Origin: Cryobacterium sp. PAMC25264
GTDB lineage: Bacteria > Actinomycetota > Actinomycetes > Actinomycetales > Microbacteriaceae
Assembly: GCF_019443325.1 (NCBI RefSeq)
Contig: NZ_CP080383.1
Coordinates: forward strand, 1,798,001 to 1,862,000
Direction: 5' to 3'
DNA length: 64,000 nucleotides
The notes below the pieces were generated by a model. The model searched no databases. It worked only from the letters and a program-made list of their open reading frames with translations, and had not been told where the DNA came from. The position numbers and the translations under genes were made by a program. The stretch's first letter is position 1; every line of letters begins with the position of its first letter. This document shows positions 25,410-33,316 of this stretch, in pieces.

Positions 25410-27092
25410 CTAGTCGCGCGTCAGCTTGCGGTACGCGGACCGGTGCGGCTTGGCCGCGTCCGGGCCGAGCCGCTCGATCTTGTTCTGCTCGTACGACTCG
25501 AAGTTGCCCTCGAACCAGTACCAGTTGCCCGGGTCCTCCGCCGTGCCCTCATACGAGAGGATGTGCGTGGCGATGCGGTCGAGGAACCACCGGTCGTGGG
25601 TGATGACCACGGCACAACCGGGGAACTCCAGAAGCGCGTTCTCGAGTGAGCCGAGCGTTTCGACGTCCAGGTCGTTAGTCGGTTCGTCGAGCAGCAACAG
25701 GTTGCCGCCCTGTTTGAGCGTGAGCGCCAGGTTCAGGCGGTTGCGCTCACCACCGGAGAGCACACCGGCCTTCTTCTGCTGGTCGGGGCCCTTGAATCCG
25801 AAGGTCGACACGTAGGCGCGCGACGGTACCTCGGTCTTGCCGACCTGGATGTAGTCCTGGCCGTCGGAGACGACCTCCCAGAGCGACTTGTTCGGGTCGA
25901 TGCCGCCGCGGCTCTGGTCGACGTAGGAGATGTCGACGGTGTCGCCGATCTTGAGCTCACCGGCATCCAGTGGTTCGAGGCCCACGATCGTCTTGAACAG
26001 GGTCGTCTTACCGACACCGTTCGGGCCGATCACGCCGACGATGCCGTTGCGCGGCAGGGTGAACGAGAGGTCCTCGACCAGCACGCGGTCGCCGAAGCCC
26101 TTCTTGAGCTTCTTGGCGTCGATGACCTGGGCTCCCAGGCGCGGGCCCACGGGGATCTGGATGTCTTCGAAGTCGAGCTTGCGTCCGCGCTCGGCCTCGT
26201 TGACCATTTCCTCGTACCGGGCCAGACGGGCCTTCGACTTGGCCTGGCGGCCCTTGGCGTTGGAGCGCACCCATTCGAGTTCCTCGGCGAGGCGCTTGGA
26301 GAGCTTGGCGTCCTTCTTGCCCTGCACCTGCAGGCGCTCCTGCTTCTTCTCGAGGTAGGTCGAGTAGTTGCCCTCGTACGGGTACAAGTGTCCGCGGTCG
26401 ATCTCGGCGATCCACTCGGCCACGTGGTCGAGGAAGTACCGGTCGTGGGTGACGGCGAGCACGGCGCCGGGGTACTTGGCGAGGTGCTGCTCGAGCCAGA
26501 GCACGCTCTCGGCGTCGAGGTGGTTAGTGGGTTCGTCCAGGAGCAGCAGGTCGGGCTTCTGCAGCAGCAGCTTGCAGAGCGCCACACGACGCTTTTCACC
26601 ACCGGAGAGGTCGGCCACCGAGTAGTCGCCCGGCGGGGTGCGCAGGGCGTCCATCGCCTGGTCGAGCTGGGAGTCGAGGTCCCACGCGTCGGCGGCGTCG
26701 ATCTCTTCCTGCAGGGTGCCCATCTCTTCGAGGAGCGTGTCAAAGTCCGCGTCGGGTTCGGCCAGGGCGGCGCTGATCTCGTTGAACCTGTCTACCTTCG
26801 CCTTGATCGGGCCTACGCCCTCCTGCACGTTCTCCAGAACCGTCTTGCTCTCATCGAGCTCCGGTTCCTGCATCAGGATGCCGACGGAGTAGCCGGGCGA
26901 GAGCCGGGCTTCGCCGTTGCTGGGGGTGTCGAGCCCGGCCATGATCTTCAGGATCGTGGACTTACCGGCACCGTTGGGGCCCACCACGCCGATCTTGGCT
27001 CCGGGGAAGAACGACATCGTGACGTCGTCGAGAATGAGCTTGTCTCCAATGGCTTTGCGCGCGCGCACCATCGAGTAAATGAATTCAGCCAT
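25410..27092 (-). CDS. ettA: energy-dependent translational throttle protein EttA (ABC-F)
   Basis: This is a soluble ABC-F ATPase that binds the ribosomal E site and gates entry into elongation according to the ATP/ADP ratio. Seen: 560 residues from ATG 27092 (MAEFIYSM); two ABC domains with Walker A GPNGAGKST and GPNGVGKTT, signatures LSGGEKRRVAL and LSGGERNRLNLA, and Walker B LLLLDEPTNHLD and LLLLDEPTNDLD; and the Arg/Lys-rich P-site interaction motif linker between them (YLEKKQERLQVQGKKDAK). The open frame continues 39 codons upstream without family similarity. A lipoprotein gene ends 6 bp upstream of the start. Confidence 0.96.
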   Translation of the reverse strand: MAEFIYSMVRARKAIGDKLILDDVTMSFFPGAKIGVVGPNGAGKSTILKIMAGLDTPSNGEARLSPGYSVGILMQEPELDESKTVLENVQEGVGPIKAKVDRFNEISAALAEPDADFDTLLEEMGTLQEEIDAADAWDLDSQLDQAMDALRTPPGDYSVADLSGGEKRRVALCKLLLQKPDLLLLDEPTNHLDAESVLWLEQHLAKYPGAVLAVTHDRYFLDHVAEWIAEIDRGHLYPYEGNYSTYLEKKQERLQVQGKKDAKLSKRLAEELEWVRSNAKGRQAKSKARLARYEEMVNEAERGRKLDFEDIQIPVGPRLGAQVIDAKKLKKGFGDRVLVEDLSFTLPRNGIVGVIGPNGVGKTTLFKTIVGLEPLDAGELKIGDTVDISYVDQSRGGIDPNKSLWEVVSDGQDYIQVGKTEVPSRAYVSTFGFKGPDQQKKAGVLSGGERNRLNLALTLKQGGNLLLLDEPTNDLDVETLGSLENALLEFPGCAVVITHDRWFLDRIATHILSYEGTAEDPGNWYWFEGNFESYEQNKIERLGPDAAKPHRSAYRKLTRD

Positions 27093-27097
27093 AGTGT

Positions 27098-27676
27098 TTA
27101 CCAGTCTATTTGGCGCGTGGCTCCGACGAGACACGTTCCGGTTGCGAGCGTCGGTGCCACGATGCTGTGGTAACCGCCTGAGGATGGGCCGTTCTGCCCG
27201 ACGATGCACTCGTCGGTGATCCGCACGGAGAACTGGATGGAGTCGACCGGCACGCCCTTGGTGGTGGTGTCGCTGGTCACTTCCATGGCCGACTTGTCGA
27301 ATCCGGCGGCCACCAGAGCGTCGATATAGCTGCGCCCGACGGGGTTCGGTTCCGTCGCGAGCATGGCGGCGATGACCGAGTCGAAGTAGCCGAGGTTGTC
27401 GGCGGCGGTTCCGTCGGCGACGAGGGCAGGGGCGGCATCCTCGGGTGCAGCCGGTGCCGCCGACGTGTCCGGGGTCTCGACCGCCGTCTGGGTGGGAGTG
27501 CCGGCGGGATCGTCCGGTGCGGCGGAGCAGCCGGCCAGGGTCAACCCGATCAGGCCCACCCCGGCCAGGCGCAATCCGGTCAGGCGCAATCCGGTCAGGC
27601 GCGATCCGAGGACGTTCGTTGCCCCGATCACGCTCCGTCGTCGGGTTCCGGTATGTGCGTCGAGAATGCGGGCCAC
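27098..27676 (-). CDS. putative lipoprotein of unknown function (DUF6993-like)
   Basis: This is an exported lipoprotein of 192 residues. Seen from GTG 27676, which has GGGGGAGG about 8 nt upstream: a basic N-terminus, a hydrophobic signal built from near-identical RLTGL pentapeptides, and lipobox LTLAGCSA. A Thr/Pro/Ala linker follows, then a ~110-residue domain with YFDSVIAAML, GRSYIDALVAAGFD and a C-terminal pair of Cys (DECIVGQ and TGTCLVG) that may form a disulfide. I associate it only loosely with DUF6993-type actinobacterial proteins. The ssb gene is immediately upstream. Confidence 0.8.
   Translation of the reverse strand: MARILDAHTGTRRRSVIGATNVLGSRLTGLRLTGLRLAGVGLIGLTLAGCSAAPDDPAGTPTQTAVETPDTSAAPAAPEDAAPALVADGTAADNLGYFDSVIAAMLATEPNPVGRSYIDALVAAGFDKSAMEVTSDTTTKGVPVDSIQFSVRITDECIVGQNGPSSGGYHSIVAPTLATGTCLVGATRQIDW
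27561..27605. repeat. 15-bp in-gene tandem repeat (lipoprotein signal peptide)
   Basis: Three units, CCGGCCAGGCGCAAT, CCGGTCAGGCGCAAT and CCGGTCAGGCGCGAT, with a degenerate fourth before them, encode the repeated RLTGL hydrophobic core of the signal peptide. Confidence 0.88.
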
Positions 27677-27722
27677 GCGTCGTCCTCCCCCAGGGCCGCG
27701 CCCTGCGACCAAGGCTACGAGT

Positions 27723-28250
27723 CTATGCGGGTCGTGTTTCCATATCGGTCGCCGGCCATGCCGCAGCGGGCTGGCCGGCACTCGGCTGGGCTGCGCCATA
27801 CGGGTCACGGTCGTGCCGGTCAGCGCCCGGCTGGTCGCCGCTGGGCTGCTCGGCACCGGGCTGCTCGGCACCGGGCTGCTCGGCCGAAGCGGGCGGAACG
27901 CTTCTCACCAGGCTGGTGGTTCCCCAGCTGAGATTGTGGCCGACGGCATCGGCCTCCACCTCCACGGAGGTTCCCGAGCGGTCCTGGTTCTCCCAGTCCC
28001 GGATGCGCAGGCGCCCCGTCACCAGGACATGCTCGCCCTTCCGCACGGACTGTTCCACATTCTGCGCGAGCTGCCGGAAGCTCGACACCGTGTACCAATT
28101 GGTGTCGGCGTCGACCCAGGAGTTCTTCGACCGGTCGAACCGGCGCTGCCGGCACGCCAACCGGAATGAGGTGATGGCCAGACCGGAGCTGGTGACGAGA
28201 TGGCGCGGGGTGGTTGCCACAATTCCGGTCAGGGCGATGGTGTCGGTCAC
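27723..28250 (-). CDS. ssb: single-stranded DNA-binding protein
   Basis: This is an OB-fold protein that coats single-stranded DNA in replication and repair. Seen: 175 residues from GTG 28250, preceded by GGAGAGAGAA; TDTIALTGIVATTPRHL; ITSFRLACRQRRFD; NWYTVSSFRQLAQNVEQSVRKGEHVLVTGRLRIRDWEN; and a Gln/Pro/Ala-rich tail with an EQPGA repeat. Odd: the acidic DDDxPF-type C-terminal tip of ordinary SSB is absent (the end is ATDMETRPA). It may therefore be an accessory SSB rather than the main replicative one. Confidence 0.87.
   Translation of the reverse strand: MTDTIALTGIVATTPRHLVTSSGLAITSFRLACRQRRFDRSKNSWVDADTNWYTVSSFRQLAQNVEQSVRKGEHVLVTGRLRIRDWENQDRSGTSVEVEADAVGHNLSWGTTSLVRSVPPASAEQPGAEQPGAEQPSGDQPGADRHDRDPYGAAQPSAGQPAAAWPATDMETRPA
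27843..27887. repeat. 15-bp in-gene tandem repeat (SSB C-terminal tail)
   Basis: Two copies of GGGCTGCTCGGCACC and a degenerate third encode the EQPGA repeats of the SSB tail. Confidence 0.88.
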
Positions 28251-28446
28251 TTCTCTCTCCAGTTGGCACGAGGCGGTTGGCTGGTAGGCGCGGCCCCGGT
28301 TCAGTCCTCGTGCCGGGTTCGTGGCCCGGGACCGCGCTCCGTCCACTCTCTGCCACGAGCCCACGCCCGTCACCATCGCATCCGCACGTGTGGTCAAGAG
28401 CACTGACTGTTCCACTGTGGAGGAGGGGCGGTTCTAGAGTGACTTC

Positions 28447-29454
28447 ATGACCTTCGCTGCTGCAGAGAACCGCTATTCCGAGATGCCGTACCGCCGAACC
28501 GGGAAGAGCGGCCTGAAGCTCCCCGCGCTTTCCCTGGGGCTCTGGCACAACTTCGGCCACGAACGCCCCCTGGACACCCAGCGCGGCATCCTACGTCGGG
28601 CCTTCGACCTTGGCGTGACCCACTTCGACCTGGCCAACAACTACGGCCCGCCTCCCGGCTCGGCCGAGACCAACTTCGGTCGCATCTTCGCGGAGGACTT
28701 CCGCCCGTACCGCGACGAGATGATCATCTCCAGCAAGGCCGGCTACGACATGTGGGCGGGCCCCTACGGTGATTTCGGCTCCCGCAAGTACCTGCTCTCC
28801 TCCCTCGACGCGAGCCTCGGCCGCCTCGGCCTGGACTATGTCGACATCTTCTACTCGCACCGCCCCGACCCCGAAACCCCCATCGAGGAGACCATGGGCG
28901 CCCTGGCCACGGCCGTGCAGTCCGGCAAGGCGCTCTACGCCGGCATCTCCAACTACAGCCCGGAGCAGACCGTCGGCGCATACGCCGCCCTGGCCGAGCA
29001 CAAGATTCCGCTGCTGATCCACCAGCCGCGCTACTCCATGTTCGACCGCCACATCGAAGAGGGCCTGTTCCCGGTGCTCGACCAGCTCGGTATGGGCAGC
29101 ATCGTCTTCTCCCCCCTCGCCCAGGGCCTGCTCACCGACCGTTACCTCGGCGGCACCGTTCCTGCCGACTCCCGTGTGGCCACCAGCCGGTTCCTCAACG
29201 AGAACTCGCTCAGCGAGACATATCTCGAGCGCGCCCGCGCTCTGAACACCATCGCGGCGGACCGCGGCCAGACCCTCGCTCAGCTCGCCGTGACCTGGAT
29301 CCTGCGCCAGCCGCAGGTGACCAGTGTGCTCGTGGGGGCCAGCAGCATCGGCCAGCTCGAGCAGACCGTCGCCGCCCTTGAGGCACCGGCCCTCGACGCC
29401 GACGAGATCGCCAGCATCGAACCGTACGCCGTGCACGGCACCGGCATGAACTAG
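28447..29454 (+). CDS. aldo/keto reductase (YghZ / L-glyceraldehyde-3-phosphate reductase-like)
   Basis: This is an NADPH-dependent (alpha/beta)8 aldehyde/ketone reductase of 335 residues. Seen: MPYRRTGKSGLKLPALSLGLW; the catalytic Asp and Tyr in FDLANNYGPPPGSAETNFG; Lys in IISSKAGYDMW; His in YSHRPDPETP; and the cofactor site VLVGASSIGQLEQTV. The GPPPGSAE insertion is diagnostic of the YghZ subgroup, which acts on L-glyceraldehyde 3-phosphate and methylglyoxal. It is divergent from ssb. The stop codon lies within a 14-bp tandem duplication. Confidence 0.92.
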   Translation: MTFAAAENRYSEMPYRRTGKSGLKLPALSLGLWHNFGHERPLDTQRGILRRAFDLGVTHFDLANNYGPPPGSAETNFGRIFAEDFRPYRDEMIISSKAGYDMWAGPYGDFGSRKYLLSSLDASLGRLGLDYVDIFYSHRPDPETPIEETMGALATAVQSGKALYAGISNYSPEQTVGAYAALAEHKIPLLIHQPRYSMFDRHIEEGLFPVLDQLGMGSIVFSPLAQGLLTDRYLGGTVPADSRVATSRFLNENSLSETYLERARALNTIAADRGQTLAQLAVTWILRQPQVTSVLVGASSIGQLEQTVAALEAPALDADEIASIEPYAVHGTGMN

Positions 29455-29468
29455 CCGGCATGAACTAG
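29441..29468. repeat. 14-bp tandem duplication across the aldo/keto reductase stop codon
   Basis: CCGGCATGAACTAG occurs twice without a gap. The first copy ends the reading frame with TAG; the second is noncoding. Confidence 0.85.
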
Positions 29469-29569
29469 TACGAGGCCACGGCGGCTGCCGGCATCCGTTC
29501 GGATGTCGGTGGTCGCCTCTACCGTGAGGGCATCCGCAATTCAGACCCGCCGTCGCAGTGGAGATCCCG

Positions 29570-29827
29570 ATGATCACGTTGTCAGCAGACACCCGCCCGA
29601 ACAGTGCCCGTCCCACTCCCGCGCACCGTCACGGGCCCAGTCTCGTGTCCGTTCGCGACGGACTGTGGCGTGTGGTCGACAGATCGGGGGCCGTGGTCGG
29701 CCACATCGAGCGAGCGGGTCACGGCGACACCGAACGCTACCTGGCCCGCCGGCTGCTCGGCGCGTCGCGGCGCATCGAGTTGGGAGCGTTCTGGCGGATC
29801 GACGACGCCGCGGACTGCTTCCGCTGA
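29570..29827 (+). CDS. small conserved protein of unknown function
   Basis: This small protein has 85 residues; I do not recognise a family. ATG 29570 has GGAG 6 nt upstream; the GTG at 29558 is an alternative. Seen: a disordered Arg/His/Pro N-terminus (~1-25), then a compact region with DGLWRVVDRSGAVVGHIER, GDTERYLARRLL and ELGAFWRIDDAADCFR, suggesting a small beta-rich fold. Similar short proteins occur in Microbacteriaceae as far as I recall. It is tandem with the EI24-domain gene downstream. Confidence 0.7.
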   Translation: MITLSADTRPNSARPTPAHRHGPSLVSVRDGLWRVVDRSGAVVGHIERAGHGDTERYLARRLLGASRRIELGAFWRIDDAADCFR

Positions 29828-29883
29828 GGTGTGCCCCTCCACCTGACTGGCCGGGCCGGGCCGACCACCGGTACGCTGACACG

Positions 29884-30771
29884 ATGCCGCCCGAGTCGAT
29901 GCCCGAGCCCGCCGCCAGACCCGCGGCAGGCGGGCCCGACGCCACGCCTCCCGCCGGCTCCCTGGCCGGCTCCCCCGCCACACCGGCGGCGCCCGCCGCA
30001 CCCACCCGACGCGGTCTGCTCGGCGATCTCCTGACCGGCGCGGGGTTCCTGGGCCGCGGGTTCGGCCTGTGGATCACGTCACCGCGGCTGATGCTGCTCG
30101 GCGCGTTGCCGGCGTTCCTCGTCGGCATCGTCTACCTGGCCGGGATCGTCGTGCTGCTGGTCAACCTCGACACCATCGTGATCTGGGCCACACCCTTCGC
30201 CGACCGCTGGGCCGAACCCCTCATCCTCACCACCCGGGTGGCAGCCGCTCTCGTCTTCGTGGTCGTGGCCGCCCTCGTGGCCGTCTACACGTTCACGGCG
30301 GTGACGCTGGTGGTGGGCGACCCCTTCTACGAGCGCATCTGGACCGAGGTGGAGTCCAGGCTGGGCAACCCGCCGGCCGCCGTCCAACGCGGCTTCTGGC
30401 GCTCGTTGGGGCGTGCCGTCGGCGACGCCCTGCGGCTGCTCCTGCCTGCCGTCGGCGTGGGCCTGCTGCTGCTCGCCGGCGGTTTCGTGCCGCTCGTGGG
30501 ACCGGTGCTCGTGGCCGCGCTCGGAGCCGTGCTCGGTGGCTGGCTGCTGAGCATCGAGCTCACCGGTCTGGCCTTCGACGCCCGCGGGTACACCCTCAGG
30601 GACCGGCGGCGGGCACTCCGTTCCCGCCGGCCGGTCGCCATCGGCTTCGGGGCGGCCGCTTACCTGCTCTTCCTCATCCCGTTCGTCGCCGTGGTGGCGA
30701 TGCCCGCGGCCGTAGCCGGCGCCGCGATGTTCAGCCGTGACACCCTCGGCATCGCGCCGGCCCGGCAGTAG
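29884..30771 (+). CDS. EI24 domain membrane protein (CysZ-like)
   Basis: This is an integral membrane protein of 295 residues. Seen: ~40 Pro/Ala-rich residues, then GFGLWITSPRLMLLGALPAFLVGIVYLAGIVVLL and three or four further hydrophobic stretches. VVGDPFYERIWTEVESRLGN and RGFWRSLGRAVGDALRLLL match the EI24 pattern of cytosolic loops between TMs. CysZ relatives transport sulfate in proteobacteria, but actinobacterial members are uncharacterised, so I do not assign sulfate. It starts at ATG 29884. Confidence 0.82.
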   Translation: MPPESMPEPAARPAAGGPDATPPAGSLAGSPATPAAPAAPTRRGLLGDLLTGAGFLGRGFGLWITSPRLMLLGALPAFLVGIVYLAGIVVLLVNLDTIVIWATPFADRWAEPLILTTRVAAALVFVVVAALVAVYTFTAVTLVVGDPFYERIWTEVESRLGNPPAAVQRGFWRSLGRAVGDALRLLLPAVGVGLLLLAGGFVPLVGPVLVAALGAVLGGWLLSIELTGLAFDARGYTLRDRRRALRSRRPVAIGFGAAAYLLFLIPFVAVVAMPAAVAGAAMFSRDTLGIAPARQ

Positions 30772-30846
30772 CCAAATGGGTGGCGAGTTCTGCCACGCCG
30801 TGGGTGCTCCCGGCCCGCACTGGTTCTGGCCGGTACGCTTCCGCAC

Positions 30847-31581
30847 ATGCAGTGGTGGAATGATTTCGTAACCTGGCTCTCAGCGACCAGGAACCAGCCC
30901 GTGATTTTCAGCGCCGTCGTGCTGATCGTCGCCATTATCGTGGCCAGCCTCCTGGCTGCCTGGATCGCCCGTGGCGCGATCAAGCGTCTGATCGCCCAGC
31001 ACGACCGTGCGCTCAAGGCCTCGGCCATCGGCACCATCGTGGATGCCGCGACCGAGGCGTCGGTCTGGAACTCGTTGACTCCGCAGGAGCAGGTGTTGAA
31101 CGACCGCGCCGTCGGCCTGGCCGACATCCAGGTGCGGTTGCTGCCCATCAAGGGCGCTAACATCGCGGCCGATTGGGCCGCCCACCAGCTCGCCGAGCTC
31201 AAGCGCAGCTCGGCCACGTTCGGCTACCAGCTCGAGCCAGCTCTCGTGGAGTTCCGCGACCGCCTGATCGACTGGCAGAACAAGCCGTCTCGCGCCCGCA
31301 AGATCTTCCAGGGCGACCTGGACCGGTGGAAGACGCAGAACACGACCACGGAGAAGAACCTCCTGGCCGAGCAGGACGCCTGGGTGGCTCAGCAGCACCA
31401 CGACCAGCACGCCGCCCCGGCCACGCCGTCGACCTCCAGCCCGCAGCCCCTCGGGTATGTTCCCGCGTCGGCTTCCGCACCGGCCGCGGGTGGGACGGCG
31501 TACCCGTCCACGGAGACGCAGCGTCTGCTGGACGACGTGCAGGCCCTCGAGGTACGTCCGGCTCCGCTGCCCAACCCGTAA
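30847..31581 (+). CDS. single-TM membrane protein of unknown function
   Basis: This is a 244-residue protein with one N-terminal TM (VIFSAVVLIVAIIVASLLAAWIA, ~20-42). The large, mainly helical domain contains LTPQEQVLNDRAVGLADIQVRLLPI, ADWAAHQLAELKR and EFRDRLIDWQNKPSRARKIFQGDL. A Pro/Ser/Ala linker follows and the protein ends with ETQRLLDDVQALEVRPAPLP. The domain faces the cytoplasm if the short N-terminus is outside. I do not recognise a named family. It is followed by a very strong terminator shared with convergent nadE. Confidence 0.75.
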   Translation: MQWWNDFVTWLSATRNQPVIFSAVVLIVAIIVASLLAAWIARGAIKRLIAQHDRALKASAIGTIVDAATEASVWNSLTPQEQVLNDRAVGLADIQVRLLPIKGANIAADWAAHQLAELKRSSATFGYQLEPALVEFRDRLIDWQNKPSRARKIFQGDLDRWKTQNTTTEKNLLAEQDAWVAQQHHDQHAAPATPSTSSPQPLGYVPASASAPAAGGTAYPSTETQRLLDDVQALEVRPAPLPNP

Positions 31582-31588
31582 CCACCAC

Positions 31589-31630
31589 GCAGAAAGGCCG
31601 GCCCGCTCTCGAGCGGGCCGGCCTTTCTGC
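31589..31630. terminator. bidirectional intrinsic terminator
   Basis: GCAGAAAGGCCGGCCCGCTC and its reverse complement flank a 2-nt centre. The 20-bp perfect stem includes AAAGG/CCTTT, so each strand gets a T-rich end. It lies between the convergent 30847 gene and nadE. Confidence 0.9.
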
Positions 31631-31652
31631 TGTCACGGCAACGTCTGCTCCG

Positions 31653-32474
31653 CTACTTCCACCAGTCGTCGAAGAGGGATGCCGGAACCTGGCGCTTGTG
31701 CTCGGTGCTGAGATACCGCCGCTCGATTGCTTCGGCCACGTCGGCGTCGACGTCCTTGCCCTCGAGGAAGTCGTCGATGTGCTCGTACTGCATGCCGAGG
31801 TTGGCCTCGTCGGTCTGGCCGGGGTTGTCGTCGAGCAGGTCGGCCGTTGGCGCCTTGAGGTACAGGTGTTCGGGCGCGCCGAGCTCCATCAGCAGGGCCC
31901 GGCCCTGGCGCTTGGTGAGGCCGGTCAGCGGCAGCAGGTCAGCGCCACCGTCACCGAACTTGGTGAAGAACCCCGTGACGGCCTCAGCGGCATGGTCGGT
32001 TCCGACAACGAGCAACCCGTTGGCTCCGGCGATGGCGTACTGCGCGATCATCCGCGAACGGGCCTTCACGTTGCCCTTGTCGAAGTCGGGCATGGGCGCG
32101 CCGGTGCTGTCGGCGAACTCGGCCTCGAAGCCATCGACGGCGCGCTGGATGTTGAAGGTGAGGTTCGACTCCGCGCCGATGAACTCCAGGGCGAGCTGGG
32201 CATCGTCCTCGTCGCGCTGCACCGCATAGGGCAGCCGCACGGGCACGAACCGCGGGGTGTGCCCCTCCACGGTGAGCTCCTCGACGGCGAGTTGGCAGAG
32301 CCGTCCGGCCAGAGACGAGTCCTGGCCGCCGCTGATGCCCAGGATCAGACCCTTCGCGCCGCTGGCCAACAGGTAATCCTTGAGGAAGTCAACCCGGCGA
32401 CGGATCTCGGCAGCCGGGTCGATAGTCGGGGTGACGTGCAGTTCCGCGATGATTCGCGCCTGATGTTCTCGCAT
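31653..32474 (-). CDS. nadE: NH3-dependent NAD+ synthetase
   Basis: This enzyme amidates nicotinate adenine dinucleotide to NAD+ with ATP, the last step of NAD biosynthesis. Seen: 273 residues, a size that fits the ammonia-dependent form without a glutaminase domain; the P-loop [13 protein letters not shown]; Arg/Tyr in [50 protein letters not shown] with the ATP/NaAD site; and [15 protein letters not shown]. It is close in length and motifs to E. coli NadE. Confidence 0.96.
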   Translation of the reverse strand: MREHQARIIAELHVTPTIDPAAEIRRRVDFLKDYLLASGAKGLILGISGGQDSSLAGRLCQLAVEELTVEGHTPRFVPVRLPYAVQRDEDDAQLALEFIGAESNLTFNIQRAVDGFEAEFADSTGAPMPDFDKGNVKARSRMIAQYAIAGANGLLVVGTDHAAEAVTGFFTKFGDGGADLLPLTGLTKRQGRALLMELGAPEHLYLKAPTADLLDDNPGQTDEANLGMQYEHIDDFLEGKDVDADVAEAIERRYLSTEHKRQVPASLFDDWWK

Positions 32475-32574
32475 GCCACGAATCTACCAAGTCAGACCTC
32501 GAGGGCAGCCATATCTGAGCTGGGAGCCTCACGTGCGAGTGCCGCGTTGCACATCCGTGCGCCGAGCTGCCGCA

Positions 32575-32612
32575 GAAAAAAACAACCCCGCCGGACCAGC
32601 CGGCGGGGTTGT
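32575..32612 (-). terminator. intrinsic terminator of tRNA-Arg
   Basis: On the minus strand, ACAACCCCGCCGG-CTGGT-CCGGCGGGGTTGT is a 13-bp perfect stem followed by a run of seven T. It begins 4 nt after the tRNA 3' end. Confidence 0.92.
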
Positions 32613-32616
32613 GCTG

Positions 32617-32689
32617 TGCCCCCGGCAGGATTCGAACCTGCGACAAAGAGATTAGAAGGCTCCTGCTCTATCCCCTGAGCTACGGGGGC
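32617..32689 (-). tRNA. tRNA-Arg (anticodon TCT), CCA not encoded
   Basis: The cloverleaf has acceptor GCCCCCG/CGGGGGC, D arm GCTC AGGGGATA GAGC, anticodon loop CTTCTAA giving TCT, and T loop GTTCGAATC. The anticodon stem GGAGC/TCTCT has a C-T mismatch next to the loop and a G-T at the other end. No CCA follows the discriminator A. Confidence 0.93.
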
Positions 32690-32764
32690 GCATAGCGCTT
32701 CAACGATACCGCAGTCGCGCACCGGACCTCGCCCGCAGGTCGGGCACCCGTCGCACGGACCGGT

Positions 32765-33025
32765 TCAGAGGGCTTTCGCGGTCGCGACCAGGACCTGCGC
32801 GAGCGTGGGCACACCCGACGCGCGGAACACCTCGTCACCGGCAGCGTTCCGCACGACGATCGTGGGGGTGTTGCGAATGCCGGCCGCCTCGGCCTCGGCG
32901 TTGTCCCTGGCCACGTCCAGCTCCCGCACGCTCGCGGCGGGGACGAGCCGTTCGACCTCGGCGAGAATCGCGCGGGTCTGCAGGCACGGCTCGCAGAACG
33001 CCGAGGAGAAGAAGATCAGGTCCAT
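32765..33025 (-). CDS. thioredoxin-family protein
   Basis: This is a short thioredoxin-fold protein of 86 residues. Seen: the redox-active C-E-P-C in FFSSAFCEPCLQTR and the cis-Pro loop in GIRNTPTIVV. It lacks the extra helices of a full thioredoxin (~105 residues) and resembles glutaredoxin-like 'thioredoxin family' small proteins. Its partner is unknown. It is 9 bp downstream of the SCO4848-like gene on the same strand. Confidence 0.88.
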   Translation of the reverse strand: MDLIFFSSAFCEPCLQTRAILAEVERLVPAASVRELDVARDNAEAEAAGIRNTPTIVVRNAAGDEVFRASGVPTLAQVLVATAKAL

Positions 33026-33034
33026 GTGCGGCTC

Positions 33035-33253
33035 CTAACCGTTGACCAGCGCGATGACGGCCACGACGGCCGACACGGCGGCGAGAAGCAGGGAGACGCC
33101 CACCAGCACGGCGTGCACGATGAGGAAGCGCGTCGGCTTGCCCGACGCGTCCCGGGCGCGGTCGTCCTGGCTGACCCGCTTGTAGAATCGCGGCCAGACC
33201 ACCACGTTCCACACGGCGTTGATGAGCAGCAGGACGGCGAGTGTTGTAAGCAT
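33035..33253 (-). CDS. SCO4848-family small membrane protein
   Basis: This is a 72-residue protein with two TMs: LTTLAVLLLINAVWNVVVWPRF and FLIVHAVLVGVSLLLAAVSAVVAVIAL, separated by a charged loop YKRVSQDDRARDASGKPT. The pattern (hydrophobic, then W/P-R-F-Y, then R/D loop, then FLxVHAVL) matches the uncharacterised SCO4848 family of actinobacteria. It starts at ATG 33253 and is divergent from orn (63 bp). Confidence 0.82.
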   Translation of the reverse strand: MLTTLAVLLLINAVWNVVVWPRFYKRVSQDDRARDASGKPTRFLIVHAVLVGVSLLLAAVSAVVAVIALVNG

Positions 33254-33316
33254 CGGGGCAAGTCTACGAGCCAACCGGCCCGATGAGCCCTCGGGGCCCA
33301 CCGCTAGACTCGCCCC

